From Streptomyces sp. TN58 (lineage in GTDB: Bacteria; Actinomycetota; Actinomycetes; Streptomycetales; Streptomycetaceae): 64,000 bases of DNA. A program made the translations under genes and the position numbers. Location: assembly GCF_001941845.1 (NCBI RefSeq), contig NZ_CP018870.1, positions 6,548,001 to 6,612,000 of the forward strand, read 5' to 3'. Position 1 is the first letter of the stretch. The number at the start of each line of letters is the position of its first letter. The notes under the pieces are model-generated. The model saw only the letters and a list, made by a program, of their open reading frames with translations. It did not search any database and was not told the DNA's origin. Shown piece by piece: positions 27,323 through 36,605 of the stretch.

Positions 27323-27431
27323 GACCGGGGTCCTCTTCTCCTGTCGTCGGCCGTGACGTCACCCGTGCCTACCCCTCCCTCGGGCACAAAATCCTTTGCC
27401 GCCGGGGGAATGGAGTGCCGAGGATGGCGGT

Positions 27432-28277
27432 GTGAGCAGCAGATTGCGCGAGATCGCGCGGGAGAACGCGGAGATCCTGGCGGCCGGGGGGTACCGGACG
27501 CGGTCCGGACGGCAGATCCAGCTCGCCGCCGCCCTGGCGGACGCCAAGGCAGGAACCAGAATATATGGACCAAACCGTGCCATTCCAGGCGAAGCGGCCG
27601 TAGGGGGTGGCCGTGCGACGGCCGTCGAGGTCACCGGGGAGAGCAGTACGGTCGCCGCCCGCAGGCTCGCGGCGAACGCTCCGGCGGCGACCGGAACGGC
27701 CGGGGCGGACGCCGCGGTGGCGGTCCTGAACTTCGCGTCGGCCCGGAATCCCGGGGGCGGCTACGTCCGCGGGGCCAAGGCCCAGGAGGAGGCCCTGTGC
27801 CGCGCCTCCGCCCTGTACGAGACGCTGCTGGAGGCACCGGAGTACTACGCGGTGCACCGCGCGGAAGTCAGCACCTTCTACACCGACCGGGTGATTCACT
27901 CCCCCGGGGTGCCGGTCTTCCGCGACGACCGTGGCGTGCTGATGGAGTCGCCCTTCCTGGCCGGGTTCCTCACCTCGCCCGCTCCGAACGCGGGGACGAT
28001 CCTGCGGCAGGAGCCGGAGCGGGTCGCGGAGATCCCCGGAGCGCTCGCCCGGCGTGCGGGGCTCGTCCTGGAGGTGGCGGCGTCGCACGGATACCGGAGC
28101 CTGGTCCTCGGCGCGTGGGGCTGCGGGGTGTTCCGCAACGACCCCGCGCAGGTGGCGGAAGCCTTCCGCGGGCTGCTCGCGGGCCGCTTCGAGGGCACCT
28201 TCGACCGCGTGGTCTTCGCGATCCTGGACCGCGATCCGTCCACCCGCGAGGCCTTCGAACGGGCCTTCGCCGCCTAG
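27432..28277 (+). CDS. Bacterial PARG-like protein (TIGR02452/DUF2263)
   Basis: A 281-aa macrodomain-related protein of the microbial poly(ADP-ribose) glycohydrolase type. The diagnostic catalytic loop is NPGGGYVRGAKAQEE, with GGG at 108-110 and the tandem acid pair E119-E120. FYTDRVIHSPGVPVFRD and LGAWGCGVFRNDP complete the ADP-ribose pocket. GTG 27432 lies 6 nt after GAGG. It is divergent from egtA. The in vivo substrate (ADP-ribosylated protein or nucleic acid) cannot be told from sequence. The stop codon lies inside a long palindrome. Confidence 0.9.
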   Translation: MSSRLREIARENAEILAAGGYRTRSGRQIQLAAALADAKAGTRIYGPNRAIPGEAAVGGGRATAVEVTGESSTVAARRLAANAPAATGTAGADAAVAVLNFASARNPGGGYVRGAKAQEEALCRASALYETLLEAPEYYAVHRAEVSTFYTDRVIHSPGVPVFRDDRGVLMESPFLAGFLTSPAPNAGTILRQEPERVAEIPGALARRAGLVLEVAASHGYRSLVLGAWGCGVFRNDPAQVAEAFRGLLAGRFEGTFDRVVFAILDRDPSTREAFERAFAA

Positions 28278-28323
28278 GGTCTGTATCGAGTTGCCCCGCG
28301 GGGCAACTCGATACAGACCCTAG
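28274..28323. terminator. Perfect 50-nt palindrome, probable bidirectional terminator
   Basis: Positions 28274-28298 and 28299-28323 are exact reverse complements, with no unpaired base. The arms begin CTAGGGTCTGTATCGAGTTG and meet at CCCCGCGGGG. The repeat includes the PARG stop codon and faces the convergent PemK-like gene. The CTAG ends resemble an IS5-type target site, so a mini-transposon origin is possible. Confidence 0.85.
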
Positions 28324-28485
28324 CGGACCTGAGGGAGGCCCCGGGGACGCGGACGCCGCGGTGCGGCCCGGACCGGTGCAGTACGGCGGTGCGGTCGCGG
28401 CGGGAGCCGAACGGCAGGCTCCGTGCCGCGGCCGGAACGCCTGACGGGCCGCGGCCCAGACCCCTCAGGGATCGCGGGACAGCCC

Positions 28486-28953
28486 TCAGTGCCAGCCGTA
28501 GCGTTCCCGCAGACGGGTGACGACCAGGCCGAAGCGGCCCCGGTCCAGCGCGCAGGCCTCCCGTCGCATCCCCGACTCGTGGACCCGCAGAACCCGGTCG
28601 ACGTCCACCCACGACTCCCGGCCCGCACTGTCCCACGGGCCCGTCCCGATCGGGACCCACTCGTGGTCGTGGTCGTGGCGCTTGCTGGACAGCTGGACGG
28701 CGAGCAGCGTGCGGCCGCCCGCCTCGCGGGCCACCACCAGTACCGGGCGGTCCTTGCCGCGGCCGTCGTTCTCCTCGAAGGGGACCCACGTCCATACGAT
28801 CTCGCCCGGGTCGGGGTCGCCGTCGGGATCCGGCGTGTACTCGGTCCGTACCGGCCCGATGGCGCGCGGATCGGCCTCGGTGGTGGCGGTGGCGCCGTCG
28901 CGGCCCGGCTGCTCGGCGCGGCCGGCGTTGCTGTGGTGTGAAAGTGCCGTCAT
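28486..28953 (-). CDS. PemK/MazF-family toxin-like protein
   Basis: A 155-aa protein whose second half is a PemK/MazF barrel: PGEIVWTWVPFEENDGRGKDRP followed by VLVVAREAGGRTLLAVQLSSK. MazF proteins are sequence-specific endoribonucleases. The N-terminal 50 residues are acidic and disordered. No antitoxin gene adjoins on either side, which is common for this streptomycete subtype and leaves its toxicity unproven. ATG 28953 has a -10-like TACCCT 7 nt upstream, suggesting a leaderless mRNA. Confidence 0.85.
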   Translation of the reverse strand: MTALSHHSNAGRAEQPGRDGATATTEADPRAIGPVRTEYTPDPDGDPDPGEIVWTWVPFEENDGRGKDRPVLVVAREAGGRTLLAVQLSSKRHDHDHEWVPIGTGPWDSAGRESWVDVDRVLRVHESGMRREACALDRGRFGLVVTRLRERYGWH

Positions 28954-28960
28954 CCGGGCG

Positions 28961-28966
28961 AGGGTA
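28961..28966 (-). promoter_or_regulatory. -10-like element of a possible leaderless PemK-type mRNA
   Basis: TACCCT ends 7 nt before ATG 28953, with no ribosome-binding site between. Confidence 0.35.
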
Positions 28967-28991
28967 GCGCCTGCCGGGGGCGGGCCGGCCG

Positions 28992-29654
28992 TCAGTCCGT
29001 GACCAGGGCCAGCACGAAGCCGTCGTAACCCTTGACGCCGACGGTCTGCAGGGCCGTGGCGGTGAGCCGGGGGTGACCGGCGATGAGCTCGGTGAACCGG
29101 CGCACCCCCGCTACCCGGGGGTCGGTGCCGGCGGGGTCGACCACGGCGCCGTCCCGCACGACGTTGTCGCCGATGATGACGCTGCCGGGCCGGGTGAGCC
29201 TGAGGGCCCACTCCAGGTACGTGGGGTTGGAGGGCTTGTCCGCGTCGATGAAGACCAGGTCGAAGGGGCCCGTTCCGGTCAGTCCGGGCAGCAGGTCGAG
29301 GGCCCTGCCGCGGCGGATCTCGACCCGGTCCTCCAGCCCGGCGCGGGCGATGTTGGAGGCGGCGGTGTCGGCGCACCGGTCGTCCGCCTCCAGCGTGACC
29401 AGCCGCCCGTCCTCGGGGAGCGCCCTGGCGAGCCATATGGTGCTGTAGCCGCCGAGCGTGCCGATCTCCAGAATGGTGCGGGCGCCCCTGATCCGGGCCA
29501 GGAGGTGCAGCAACTTGCCCTGGTTCGGCGCGACCTGATGGGCGGGCAGCCCCGCCGCCTCACTGGCCGCGGCTGCTGCCGCCAGTGCCTCGTCCTCGTC
29601 GACCAGCAGCCCGTCGAAGTACGCGTCGACCGCCGTCCAGGTCTGCGGGCCCAC
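28992..29654 (-). CDS. O-methyltransferase (caffeoyl-CoA OMT family)
   Basis: A 220-aa SAM-dependent O-methyltransferase. The SAM loop is TILEIGTLGGYSTIWLARAL, the second acid is in VTLEADDR, and the metal-binding LVFIDADKPSNPTYLEWAL is intact, with IIGDNVVRDG near the C-terminus. GTG 29654 follows GGAGGGGGACCC. The substrate is probably a catechol-like small molecule but is not determinable. Confidence 0.9.
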   Translation of the reverse strand: MGPQTWTAVDAYFDGLLVDEDEALAAAAAASEAAGLPAHQVAPNQGKLLHLLARIRGARTILEIGTLGGYSTIWLARALPEDGRLVTLEADDRCADTAASNIARAGLEDRVEIRRGRALDLLPGLTGTGPFDLVFIDADKPSNPTYLEWALRLTRPGSVIIGDNVVRDGAVVDPAGTDPRVAGVRRFTELIAGHPRLTATALQTVGVKGYDGFVLALVTD

Positions 29655-29725
29655 GGGTCCCCCTCCATCGCGTCCACGCCCGTGCGGGCTCGTCCTGCCC
29701 GCAGGTGCTCGTTCGCAGAGGGAAC

Positions 29726-30172
29726 TTACAGGGTGCGCCCCTCCGCCTCGTGGTGTGCGCCCGTGCACAGCGCCCAGCAGACAAGGATGTTGATCGCGAT
29801 GAGCACCAGCGCCCACAGCGGGTAGTACGGCAGCCACAGGAAGTTGGCGAAGGCGCCCAGACCGGCGACGGTGATGCCGAAGTAGCGGGCCCACAGGGCG
29901 CCGGTGGCGAGGAGGGAGCATCCGGCCGCCACGAGGGCGACACCCAGGATGAGGTGGACCCATCCCCAGCCGGTCAGGCTGAACTCGAACAGGTAGTGGC
30001 GCGTCACCACGAACAGGTCGTCACTGGCGACGGCGGCGATCCCCTCGAAGAACGCCATCGCCCCGCCGAAGATCATCAGGACCGCCGCCAGCAGGGTTCT
30101 GCCCGACGTTGCCGCGTGCCACGGGTCCGGATGCGTGCGGGCCGTCCGCGATCCGCCGGCGTCTGTGGCCAT
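29726..30172 (-). CDS. Four-helix membrane protein (DUF7144-like)
   Basis: A 148-aa protein with four hydrophobic segments: LLAAVLMIFGGAMAFFEGIAA, WVHLILGVALVAAGCSLLAT, FGITVAGLGAFANFLWLP and LWALVLIAINILVCWAL. This is the layout of small actinobacterial DUF7144 membrane proteins. ATG 30172 follows AAGGAGACAG. Function unknown. Confidence 0.8.
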   Translation of the reverse strand: MATDAGGSRTARTHPDPWHAATSGRTLLAAVLMIFGGAMAFFEGIAAVASDDLFVVTRHYLFEFSLTGWGWVHLILGVALVAAGCSLLATGALWARYFGITVAGLGAFANFLWLPYYPLWALVLIAINILVCWALCTGAHHEAEGRTL

Positions 30173-30348
30173 TTCTGTCTCCTTGGGTGCCAGGGCCGGA
30201 CGGCCGGGCGGGCCGGGCCGGCGAGATCCCCCCTTCAGCGTGTCACGGGTGCTCACCGTCGGCATTCCGGCCTGGCGGCATTCCCCCTGGCCGCATTCCC
30301 ATGGCGGCCTCCGACCTCAGGCCCCGCCCGCCCCCGGCCGCTGGCCTC

Positions 30349-31818
30349 TCAGCCCGGTCGCCGCGCCGCCCAGCCCTCCGCCGCCTCCACCTGCGCGGCC
30401 AGCGCCAGCAGCAGCGGCTCCGAGTCCGCCGGCCCGAGCAACTGGGCGCCCATCGGCAGCCCGTCCTCCGTCAGCCCGGCCGGGATGTTCACCCCGGGCC
30501 AGCCCAGCACGTTCCACGTCCAGGCGTAAGGGCATGCGGCGATCATCGCCCGGTCCGTGGCCATGGCCCCCATCCCGGCCAGCGCACCGATCCGTAGCGG
30601 CGGAGTGGCCGTCGTCGGGGTCACGACCACGTCGAAGCGGCCGAAGATCTCACCGACCCGCCTCTGCAGCAGGGCCTCCGCCCGGCGCGAGACCCGCAGC
30701 GCCAGACCGCCCAGCAGGCGGCCCGTCCGCACGGCCTCGTGCGTACGCGGATCCAGCAGCGACGGATCCGGCGTCCGCGCCGCCCAGTCCCGTACGCCGC
30801 TGGTCGCCCGCGGTACGAACGTCAGGCCGATCGGGCCGTACCGGGGGTCCTCCGCGATCACCTCGTGGCCCAGCGACTCCAGCCGCGCGGCCAGCCGCTC
30901 CACCGCGGAACGCACCTCCGGGTCGAGCGGCGTGGGCGTCGCGGTGAAGGCCGTTCCGAAGGAGAGCGCGATCCGCAGCCGGCGCGGGGGCCGCCGGGCC
31001 GCCTCGACCGCTGTGATGCGGGCCGGGCGGTGCAGGTCCCCGGGGTGCGGTCCGCTCGCGGCGTCCAGCAGGAGAGCCGCGTCGGCGACCGTGCGGGCCA
31101 GTACCCCGTTGACCGTCAGCCCGTTGAAGGACTCCGGCTCCGGCCAGGTGGAGATGCGCCCGCGCTGCGGTTTCACACCGACCAGGTGGGTCCAGGCGGC
31201 GGGGATCCGCACCGAGCCGGCACCGTCCGAACCGAGCGCGGCCGGAACCAGGCCCGCCGCCACGGCCGCCGCCGAACCGCCCGACGAGCCACCCGGCGTG
31301 TAGGACCGGTTCCACGGATTGCGGGTCGCTCCGAAGGCCTCTCCCTCGGTGAAGGGCCACTGCCCCAGCTCCGGCGTCTGGGTCTTGCCGACGATGACCG
31401 CTCCGGCCGCGCGCAGCCTGCGTACCGCCTCGCTGTCGGCGGTCTTCCGCGCGAAGGCGCCGGCGCAGCCGAACGAGGTGGGCTCACCGGCCACGTCCAT
31501 GTCGTCCTTCACCGCGACCGGCACGCCGAGCAGCGGCAGCCGCTCGCCCGCGGCCAGCATCCGGTCCGCCGCCTCGGCCTCGGCGAGCGCCGCTTCGGCG
31601 CGGACCGTGCGGAAGGCGTTGAGCTCGGGCTGCGCCGCGGCGATCCGGCGCAGCGCCTCCTGTGTCAACTCACGTGCGGAGACACTGCCTTCGGCCAGTG
31701 CCCCGGCCATGTCGACCAGGCCGCGGGGCATCGAGGCTCCTGCTGTGGACTGCGCCGTCACGGCCGCCGTCCCGGCCGCCGTGACCGCTGCCGCGGCAGC
31801 ACCGGATGACTCCGACAT
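30349..31818 (-). CDS. Amidase (amidase-signature family)
   Basis: A 489-aa Ser-cisSer-Lys hydrolase. The catalytic Lys104 is in [13 protein letters not shown], the glycine/serine signature is [17 protein letters not shown] (residues 175-191), and the nucleophile region is [13 protein letters not shown], where family members usually have GSDTGGS. An Ala/Thr-rich N-terminal tail of about 28 residues precedes the domain, but ATG 31818 has a strong GGGAGGG and is accepted. The substrate is unknown. Confidence 0.9.
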   Translation of the reverse strand: MSESSGAAAAAVTAAGTAAVTAQSTAGASMPRGLVDMAGALAEGSVSARELTQEALRRIAAAQPELNAFRTVRAEAALAEAEAADRMLAAGERLPLLGVPVAVKDDMDVAGEPTSFGCAGAFARKTADSEAVRRLRAAGAVIVGKTQTPELGQWPFTEGEAFGATRNPWNRSYTPGGSSGGSAAAVAAGLVPAALGSDGAGSVRIPAAWTHLVGVKPQRGRISTWPEPESFNGLTVNGVLARTVADAALLLDAASGPHPGDLHRPARITAVEAARRPPRRLRIALSFGTAFTATPTPLDPEVRSAVERLAARLESLGHEVIAEDPRYGPIGLTFVPRATSGVRDWAARTPDPSLLDPRTHEAVRTGRLLGGLALRVSRRAEALLQRRVGEIFGRFDVVVTPTTATPPLRIGALAGMGAMATDRAMIAACPYAWTWNVLGWPGVNIPAGLTEDGLPMGAQLLGPADSEPLLLALAAQVEAAEGWAARRPG

Positions 31819-31880
31819 CGCGAACCCTCCCCCATTACCGATCGGTAGGAAAAGACCGTAGCGGGGAGGTGGCCCGAATG

Positions 31881-32549
31881 TCAGAGCAAGGACGAGACCT
31901 CCTCGCCCCAGCCGGCAAGCGTGTCGACGGCCCGCCAGCGGTACGGGCCCTCGACCAGGGCCGCGGCAAGGACCCGATCGCGGTGCCCGGGTATCAGCCC
32001 GGCGAGGGCAGGCAGCCGGAGCACGGCCAGGAGCAGCCCCAGCGCGGCCTCGCGGACCTCGGGCTGCCCGGCGTCGAGGAAGGGCCGGGCGGCCGCGCAG
32101 AACTCCGGGGCGAGATCGAGGAACGCCTCAAGGTCCTCCTCGTCGCCGTAAGGCCGCTCCCGCTGCGCCAAAGCCTCCACGACGGAGTCCCCGAGCCAGC
32201 TCAGCAGCCCGGCACGCAACGGGAACGGGGCCTGCGGACCGAGGTCGACCTCCTCCTGCGCGCAGCGGTCGGTCACCCGCGCGAGCGTCCGCGGATCCCC
32301 GAGGGCGGCGGCCACGAACCGGGCGGCGGGAGCCGTGGCCGTGTAGAAGACCTGCTGGCGCGTGTGGGCCTCGACCAGGGACCGGAAGGCCATGCCCTGC
32401 ACGGCCGGGTCCTCGTCGAGCAGCTCCAACAGGAGCACGGGCGTGGCCGGCGCCACGTCCGGGCAGCAGTGCTCCACCGCGTTCCAGTCGGTCCGCAGCA
32501 GCAGGTCCCGCGGGTCCACAAAGGCTTCGTACTCGTCGGCGTCGCTCAT
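31881..32549 (-). CDS. HEAT-like helical protein, unknown function
   Basis: A 222-aa acidic, helix-rich protein with repeat-like segments such as PVLLLELLDEDPAVQGMAFRSL and QPEVREAALGLLLAVLRLPALAG, suggesting HEAT-type scaffolding. It has no signal peptide or catalytic motif. It is separated by about 60 nt from the amidase start on the same strand. Confidence 0.75.
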   Translation of the reverse strand: MSDADEYEAFVDPRDLLLRTDWNAVEHCCPDVAPATPVLLLELLDEDPAVQGMAFRSLVEAHTRQQVFYTATAPAARFVAAALGDPRTLARVTDRCAQEEVDLGPQAPFPLRAGLLSWLGDSVVEALAQRERPYGDEEDLEAFLDLAPEFCAAARPFLDAGQPEVREAALGLLLAVLRLPALAGLIPGHRDRVLAAALVEGPYRWRAVDTLAGWGEEVSSLL

Positions 32550-32645
32550 GGCGCCAGTGTCGCGACCGCCACTGACACCCGGCGTCCTGATCCACCGCCG
32601 GCCGAACGGCCGGACGCCGGAGCCGGCGGTTCAGGAACCGGCCGT

Positions 32646-33425
32646 TCAGGAACCGGTGGCGCGGACCGAACCGGTACTGGCACCGCTGGTGTCGCCCAGG
32701 AAGCAGGTGACCTCGCGGTCACCGAGGGCCCAGGTGGCGGCCTGCGGGAAGTAGTAGTAGACCTCCAGCTTCTCCGAGAGCTGCGGGTCCTTGCCCACGT
32801 AGTCGGTCAGCAGCGTGCCGGAGCACTTCTCCTCGGCGAGCGAGGTGACCTTCTCCGTGCCCGGGTACGCACCGCCCTCCAGATCGAAGACGGCGTACGC
32901 CTCGCCCTCGTGCGGCTGGTCACAGGGCAGCACGCGCACCGAGAACGAGGCCTGGCCGCCGTCCTCGTCCTGGTAGTCCGCCAGGTCGCCGCCCGTGCTG
33001 AAGCAGTCCCCCTTGCGGATGTCGCTCACCTTGCTGGATCCCGAGCCGGTGACCTGGCCGCCGGTGTCGCGCTTCGGAGAGCCGGCGTCGTCCAGCGCTC
33101 CGGAGAGCCCGAGGATCAGGAGAATGCCGTAGAAGGCGATGGTCGCGCCGTGGATGACGATCGCCGCGACGGCGAGGCCCTTGCCCTTCTCTCCCCGCCG
33201 GCGGATCTGGGAGAGGGCCACGATGCCGAGGATCAGCGGGACCAGCGGGATCGCGCACACGAGCGACATGACGAACGCGACGATGGCCAGCGCGTTGTTC
33301 TTCTGCGGGGCCGGCGGATACCAGCCCTGCGGCCCGCCGAACGGCGCGGGCTGTCCCGGCGGGCCGTACGGTCCCGGCTGCGGGTACTGCTCGGGGTACG
33401 GCGGGGGGCCGGGCGGTATGGACAT
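32646..33425 (-). CDS. DUF4190-type membrane protein with extracellular domain
   Basis: A 259-aa protein. It has a Pro/Gly/Tyr-rich cytoplasmic head (PPGPPPYPEQYPQPGPYGPP), a DUF4190 pair of membrane helices (NALAIVAFVMSLVCAIPLVP and GLAVAAIVIHGATIAFYGILL) and an outside domain of about 140 residues with paired Cys (RKGDCFSTGG, LPCDQPHEGEAYAVFDL, CSGTLL, VTCFLG). The last part resembles septum-formation-type DUF4333/DUF6 domains common in actinobacteria. ATG 33425 follows AGGAG. Function unknown. Confidence 0.85.
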   Translation of the reverse strand: MSIPPGPPPYPEQYPQPGPYGPPGQPAPFGGPQGWYPPAPQKNNALAIVAFVMSLVCAIPLVPLILGIVALSQIRRRGEKGKGLAVAAIVIHGATIAFYGILLILGLSGALDDAGSPKRDTGGQVTGSGSSKVSDIRKGDCFSTGGDLADYQDEDGGQASFSVRVLPCDQPHEGEAYAVFDLEGGAYPGTEKVTSLAEEKCSGTLLTDYVGKDPQLSEKLEVYYYFPQAATWALGDREVTCFLGDTSGASTGSVRATGS

Positions 33426-33728
33426 GCGCGTGGAGCTCCTTGCTCGGAGGATCGGAGGCCGCCGACGCCGGAGCGGCGGCGACGACGGCCCCCCGCCCCG
33501 TGCAGGCAGGCTTGATGGTCGCACGGGGCTCGGACACCCCGGGCGCCGGTATCCCCGCGGTGCGCGGCCCGTCCGTCGGCGCGGCTCCCGAAGGGGGCCG
33601 TTGACAGGCGGTGACCTGCGGACGGACACTGCGGGCGCGCCCCACCGGGCGTGCCCGGTGGCGTGCCCCGGTGCCCCTGCCGGCACCGGTGCGCCCGCGC
33701 CCGTACGGATCCGCCCAGGAGAGACCCC
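33426..33728. other. Divergent intergenic region upstream of the thiolase gene
   Basis: About 300 nt without a supported gene. TTGACA at 33601-33606 with GACACT 18 nt further on is a possible promoter for the thiolase gene about 100 nt downstream. Confidence 0.4.
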
Positions 33729-34928
33729 ATGAGCATCCGCACCGTCCGCGACGTCTACGTCGTCGACGCCGTCCGCACCCCGATCGGCAAGTTCGGCGGC
33801 GCCCTCGCCGGGGTCCGGCCGGACGACCTGGCCGCGCACGTCGTGCGCGCGCTGGTGGACCGTACGCCCGACCTCGACCCGGCCCGTGTCGACGACGTCG
33901 TCTTCGGCGACGCCAACGGCGCGGGCGAGGACAACCGCGACGTGGCCCGCATGGCGGTACTGCTGGCCGGACTGCCGGTGACCGTCCCCGGCGTCACCGT
34001 CAACCGGCTCTGCGGATCCGGCCTGGAGGCCGTGATCCAGGCGGCCCGCGCCATCGCGCTCGGCGACGCCTCCGTGGCCATCGCCGGCGGCGTCGAGTCG
34101 ATGAGCCGCGCCCCCTGGGTGGTGCAGAAGCCCGAACGGGCCTACCCCGCCGGGCACCAGCAGATGTGGTCCACCACGCTGGGCTGGCGGATGACGAACC
34201 CGCGGATGCCCGCCGAGTGGACCGGCTCCCTCGGCGAGGGCGCCGAGCTGATCGCCGACAAGTACGCCATCACCCGCGAGGCGCAGGACGCCTTCGCGCT
34301 GGAGAGCCACCGCAAGGCCGCGGCCGCCTGGGCCGCCGGCCTGTACGACGGGGAGACCGTGCCCTACGAGGGCGTGGACCTGGCGCGGGACGAGTGCATC
34401 CGCGACGGCTCCACGCCCGAGGCGCTGGCCAGGCTCAAGCCCGCCTTCCGCACGGACGGCCGGGGCACGGTCACGGCGGGCAACGCCTCCCCGCTGAACG
34501 ACGGCGCGGCCGCGCTGCTGCTGACCGACGAGGCGGGCCTGGCCGCCACCGGCCGCGAACCGCTCGCCCGGATCAGCGCCTGCGCCGCCACCGGGATCGA
34601 GCCCCAGCTCTTCGGCCTCGGCCCGGTGGACGCCGTGCAGCGCGCCCTCGGCAAGGCCGGGCGCGGCCTCGGCGACCTCTCCGTCCTCGAACTCAACGAG
34701 GCGTTCGCGGCGCAGGCCCTGGGCTGCCTGGCGGCCTGGCCGGAGCTGGACCCGGCCGTCGTCAACCCGCGCGGCGGCGCCATCGCCATCGGCCACCCGC
34801 TCGGGGCATCCGGTGCCCGGCTGGCCGGCGCGGTCGCACACCAGCTGGCCGCGGCGGGCTCCGGCACCGGCATGGCGGCACTGTGCATCGGCGTCGGGCA
34901 GGGCATCGCCCTCGTCCTGGAGCGCTGA
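33729..34928 (+). CDS. Acetyl-CoA C-acyltransferase (thiolase)
   Basis: A 399-aa thiolase. The acyl-accepting Cys is in VNRLCGSGLEAV near residue 92. The C-terminal His and Cys are in GGAIAIGHPLGASGARL and ALCIGVGQGIALVLER. The sequence is close to beta-ketoadipyl-CoA thiolases, but no other aromatic-ring degradation gene is adjacent except an aldehyde dehydrogenase, so the chain specificity is open. ATG 33729 follows AGGAGAGACCCC. Confidence 0.93.
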   Translation: MSIRTVRDVYVVDAVRTPIGKFGGALAGVRPDDLAAHVVRALVDRTPDLDPARVDDVVFGDANGAGEDNRDVARMAVLLAGLPVTVPGVTVNRLCGSGLEAVIQAARAIALGDASVAIAGGVESMSRAPWVVQKPERAYPAGHQQMWSTTLGWRMTNPRMPAEWTGSLGEGAELIADKYAITREAQDAFALESHRKAAAAWAAGLYDGETVPYEGVDLARDECIRDGSTPEALARLKPAFRTDGRGTVTAGNASPLNDGAAALLLTDEAGLAATGREPLARISACAATGIEPQLFGLGPVDAVQRALGKAGRGLGDLSVLELNEAFAAQALGCLAAWPELDPAVVNPRGGAIAIGHPLGASGARLAGAVAHQLAAAGSGTGMAALCIGVGQGIALVLER

Positions 34929-35082
34929 TCCCCCACCCCAGGGCGTCGATCCTTTCCGGTCAGCATCCGTCGTCAACTGCCCGATAACTGAACAGAAGTG
35001 GCGCCTCCGGTCTGGCACGATGGCGCGTGCTGCCGCCCCCTCGCCCGGCATCCCGCCCATCCCCCTCCGGAGGCACCGCGCC

Positions 35083-36522
35083 ATGCCGCTCCTCGACCCG
35101 ATGCTCTGGCAGGACGGACCCACACTCACCGGCGGCGCGGCCCCGGTCGTCGAACCCGCGACCGGCCGCACCCTCGCCACCCTCGATCTCGCAGCGCCCG
35201 CCGACATCGCGGAGGCCGCCGTGCGCGCCCGGGCGGCACAGCGCGACTGGTCCCGCACCACCCACCCCGAGCGGGCCGCGGTGATGCGCCGAGCCGGAGA
35301 CCTCTTCACCGCCCACGCCGACGAGCTGAGCCGGTGGCTGGTGCGCGAGTCCGGGTCGATACCCGGCAAGGCGGCCTTCGAGCTGCACGTCGCCGCGCAG
35401 GAGTGCTACGAGGCGGCGGCGCTGGCCTCGCGCCCGACCGGGCACGTGCTGCCGAGCGAGGCGCCGCGGCTGTCCTTCACCCGCCGGGTGCCGGCCGGCG
35501 TGGTCGGCGTCGTGGCCCCCTTCAACGCCCCGCTGATCCTGGCGATCCGCTCGGTCGCACCGGCTCTGGCGCTCGGCAACGCGGTGCTGCTCAAACCCGA
35601 CCCGCGCACCGCCGTCTGCGGCGGACTCGCGCTCGCGGCGGTCCTCGCCGCCGCGGGGCTGCCCGACGGGCTGCTGCACGTCCTGCCCGGCGGCGCCGCC
35701 ACGGGCGAGGCGGTGGTCGCCGACCCGCGGGTGCGGGTGGTCTCCTTCACCGGATCCACCGCCACCGGCCGTACCGTCGGTGAACTGGCGGGACGTCACC
35801 TCAAGCGCGCCCACCTGGAGTTGGGCGGCAACTCGGCCCTCGTCGTGCTCCGCGACGCCGACGTGGGGGCCGCCGTCGCCCAGGCCTCCTGGGGCTCCTT
35901 CTTCCACCAGGGCCAGATCTGCATGACGGCAGGCCGCCACCTCGTGCACGCCTCGCTCTACGACGAGTACGTCGAACGGCTCGCCGCGCGAGCCGAGGAA
36001 CTGGCCGTGGGCGACCCGTACCGCGAGCAGGTCCACCTGGGCCCGCTGATCGACCGCGCCCAGCTGGAGCGCGTACACGCGCTGGTGGAGGCCAGCACCG
36101 CGGCGGGCGCCAAGCTCGTCGCCGGCGGCACGCACCGGGACCTCTTCTACCGGCCGACCGTGCTGGCGGGCGTCGCCGACGACACCCCCGCCTACGCCGA
36201 GGAGGTCTTCGGCCCGGTCGCACCCGTACGGTCCTTCGCGACGGAGGACGAGGCGGTGGAACTGGCCTCGGCGGGACCGTACGGCCTGTCCCTCGGGATC
36301 GTCACCCGCGACGCGGGCCGCGGACTCGACCTCGCGGAGCGGATCCCGACCGGGATCGCGCACGTCAACGACCAGACGGTCAATGACGAGGCCGTCGCAC
36401 CCTTCGGCGGGGTCGGCGCCTCCGGGACGGGCGCCCGCTTCGGCGGCGAGGCGAACCTGGACGCCTTCACCGAACTGCGCTGGACCACGGCGCGCACCGC
36501 ACCCGCCGGCCACCCGTTCTGA
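35083..36522 (+). CDS. NAD(P)-dependent aldehyde dehydrogenase (benzaldehyde dehydrogenase-like)
   Basis: A 479-aa ALDH. The general-base Glu is in LELGGNSALVVL, the nucleophile Cys in FFHQGQICMTAGR, and the cofactor loop in SFTGSTATGRTVGE. The C-terminal NDQTVNDEAVAPFGGVGASGTG is typical of benzaldehyde/vanillin dehydrogenases. ATG 35083 follows CCGGAGGC. It may form an aromatic-acid module with the thiolase upstream (inference). Confidence 0.92.
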   Translation: MPLLDPMLWQDGPTLTGGAAPVVEPATGRTLATLDLAAPADIAEAAVRARAAQRDWSRTTHPERAAVMRRAGDLFTAHADELSRWLVRESGSIPGKAAFELHVAAQECYEAAALASRPTGHVLPSEAPRLSFTRRVPAGVVGVVAPFNAPLILAIRSVAPALALGNAVLLKPDPRTAVCGGLALAAVLAAAGLPDGLLHVLPGGAATGEAVVADPRVRVVSFTGSTATGRTVGELAGRHLKRAHLELGGNSALVVLRDADVGAAVAQASWGSFFHQGQICMTAGRHLVHASLYDEYVERLAARAEELAVGDPYREQVHLGPLIDRAQLERVHALVEASTAAGAKLVAGGTHRDLFYRPTVLAGVADDTPAYAEEVFGPVAPVRSFATEDEAVELASAGPYGLSLGIVTRDAGRGLDLAERIPTGIAHVNDQTVNDEAVAPFGGVGASGTGARFGGEANLDAFTELRWTTARTAPAGHPF

Positions 36523-36542
36523 GAACGCGGCGGCGACGTGGC

Positions 36543-36568
36543 GGAATGTCCGGGACAGGTCGTTCGTT
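36543..36568 (+). promoter_or_regulatory. Sigma-R type promoter of the thioredoxin gene
   Basis: GGAAT (36543-36547) and GTT (36566-36568) are separated by exactly 18 nt, matching the sigma-R (disulfide-stress) consensus GGAAT-N18-GTT. The site is about 40 nt upstream of the thioredoxin start. Confidence 0.65.
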
Positions 36569-36605
36569 CAAGGAGCAGACGGCTCTATCAGGAGGTCTGG
36601 ACACC

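Noticed and set aside
32646..35369. A 907-codon minus-strand frame over the thiolase gene
   Set aside because: Only its last 259 codons (DUF4190-type protein) look like protein; the rest is antisense to the thiolase.
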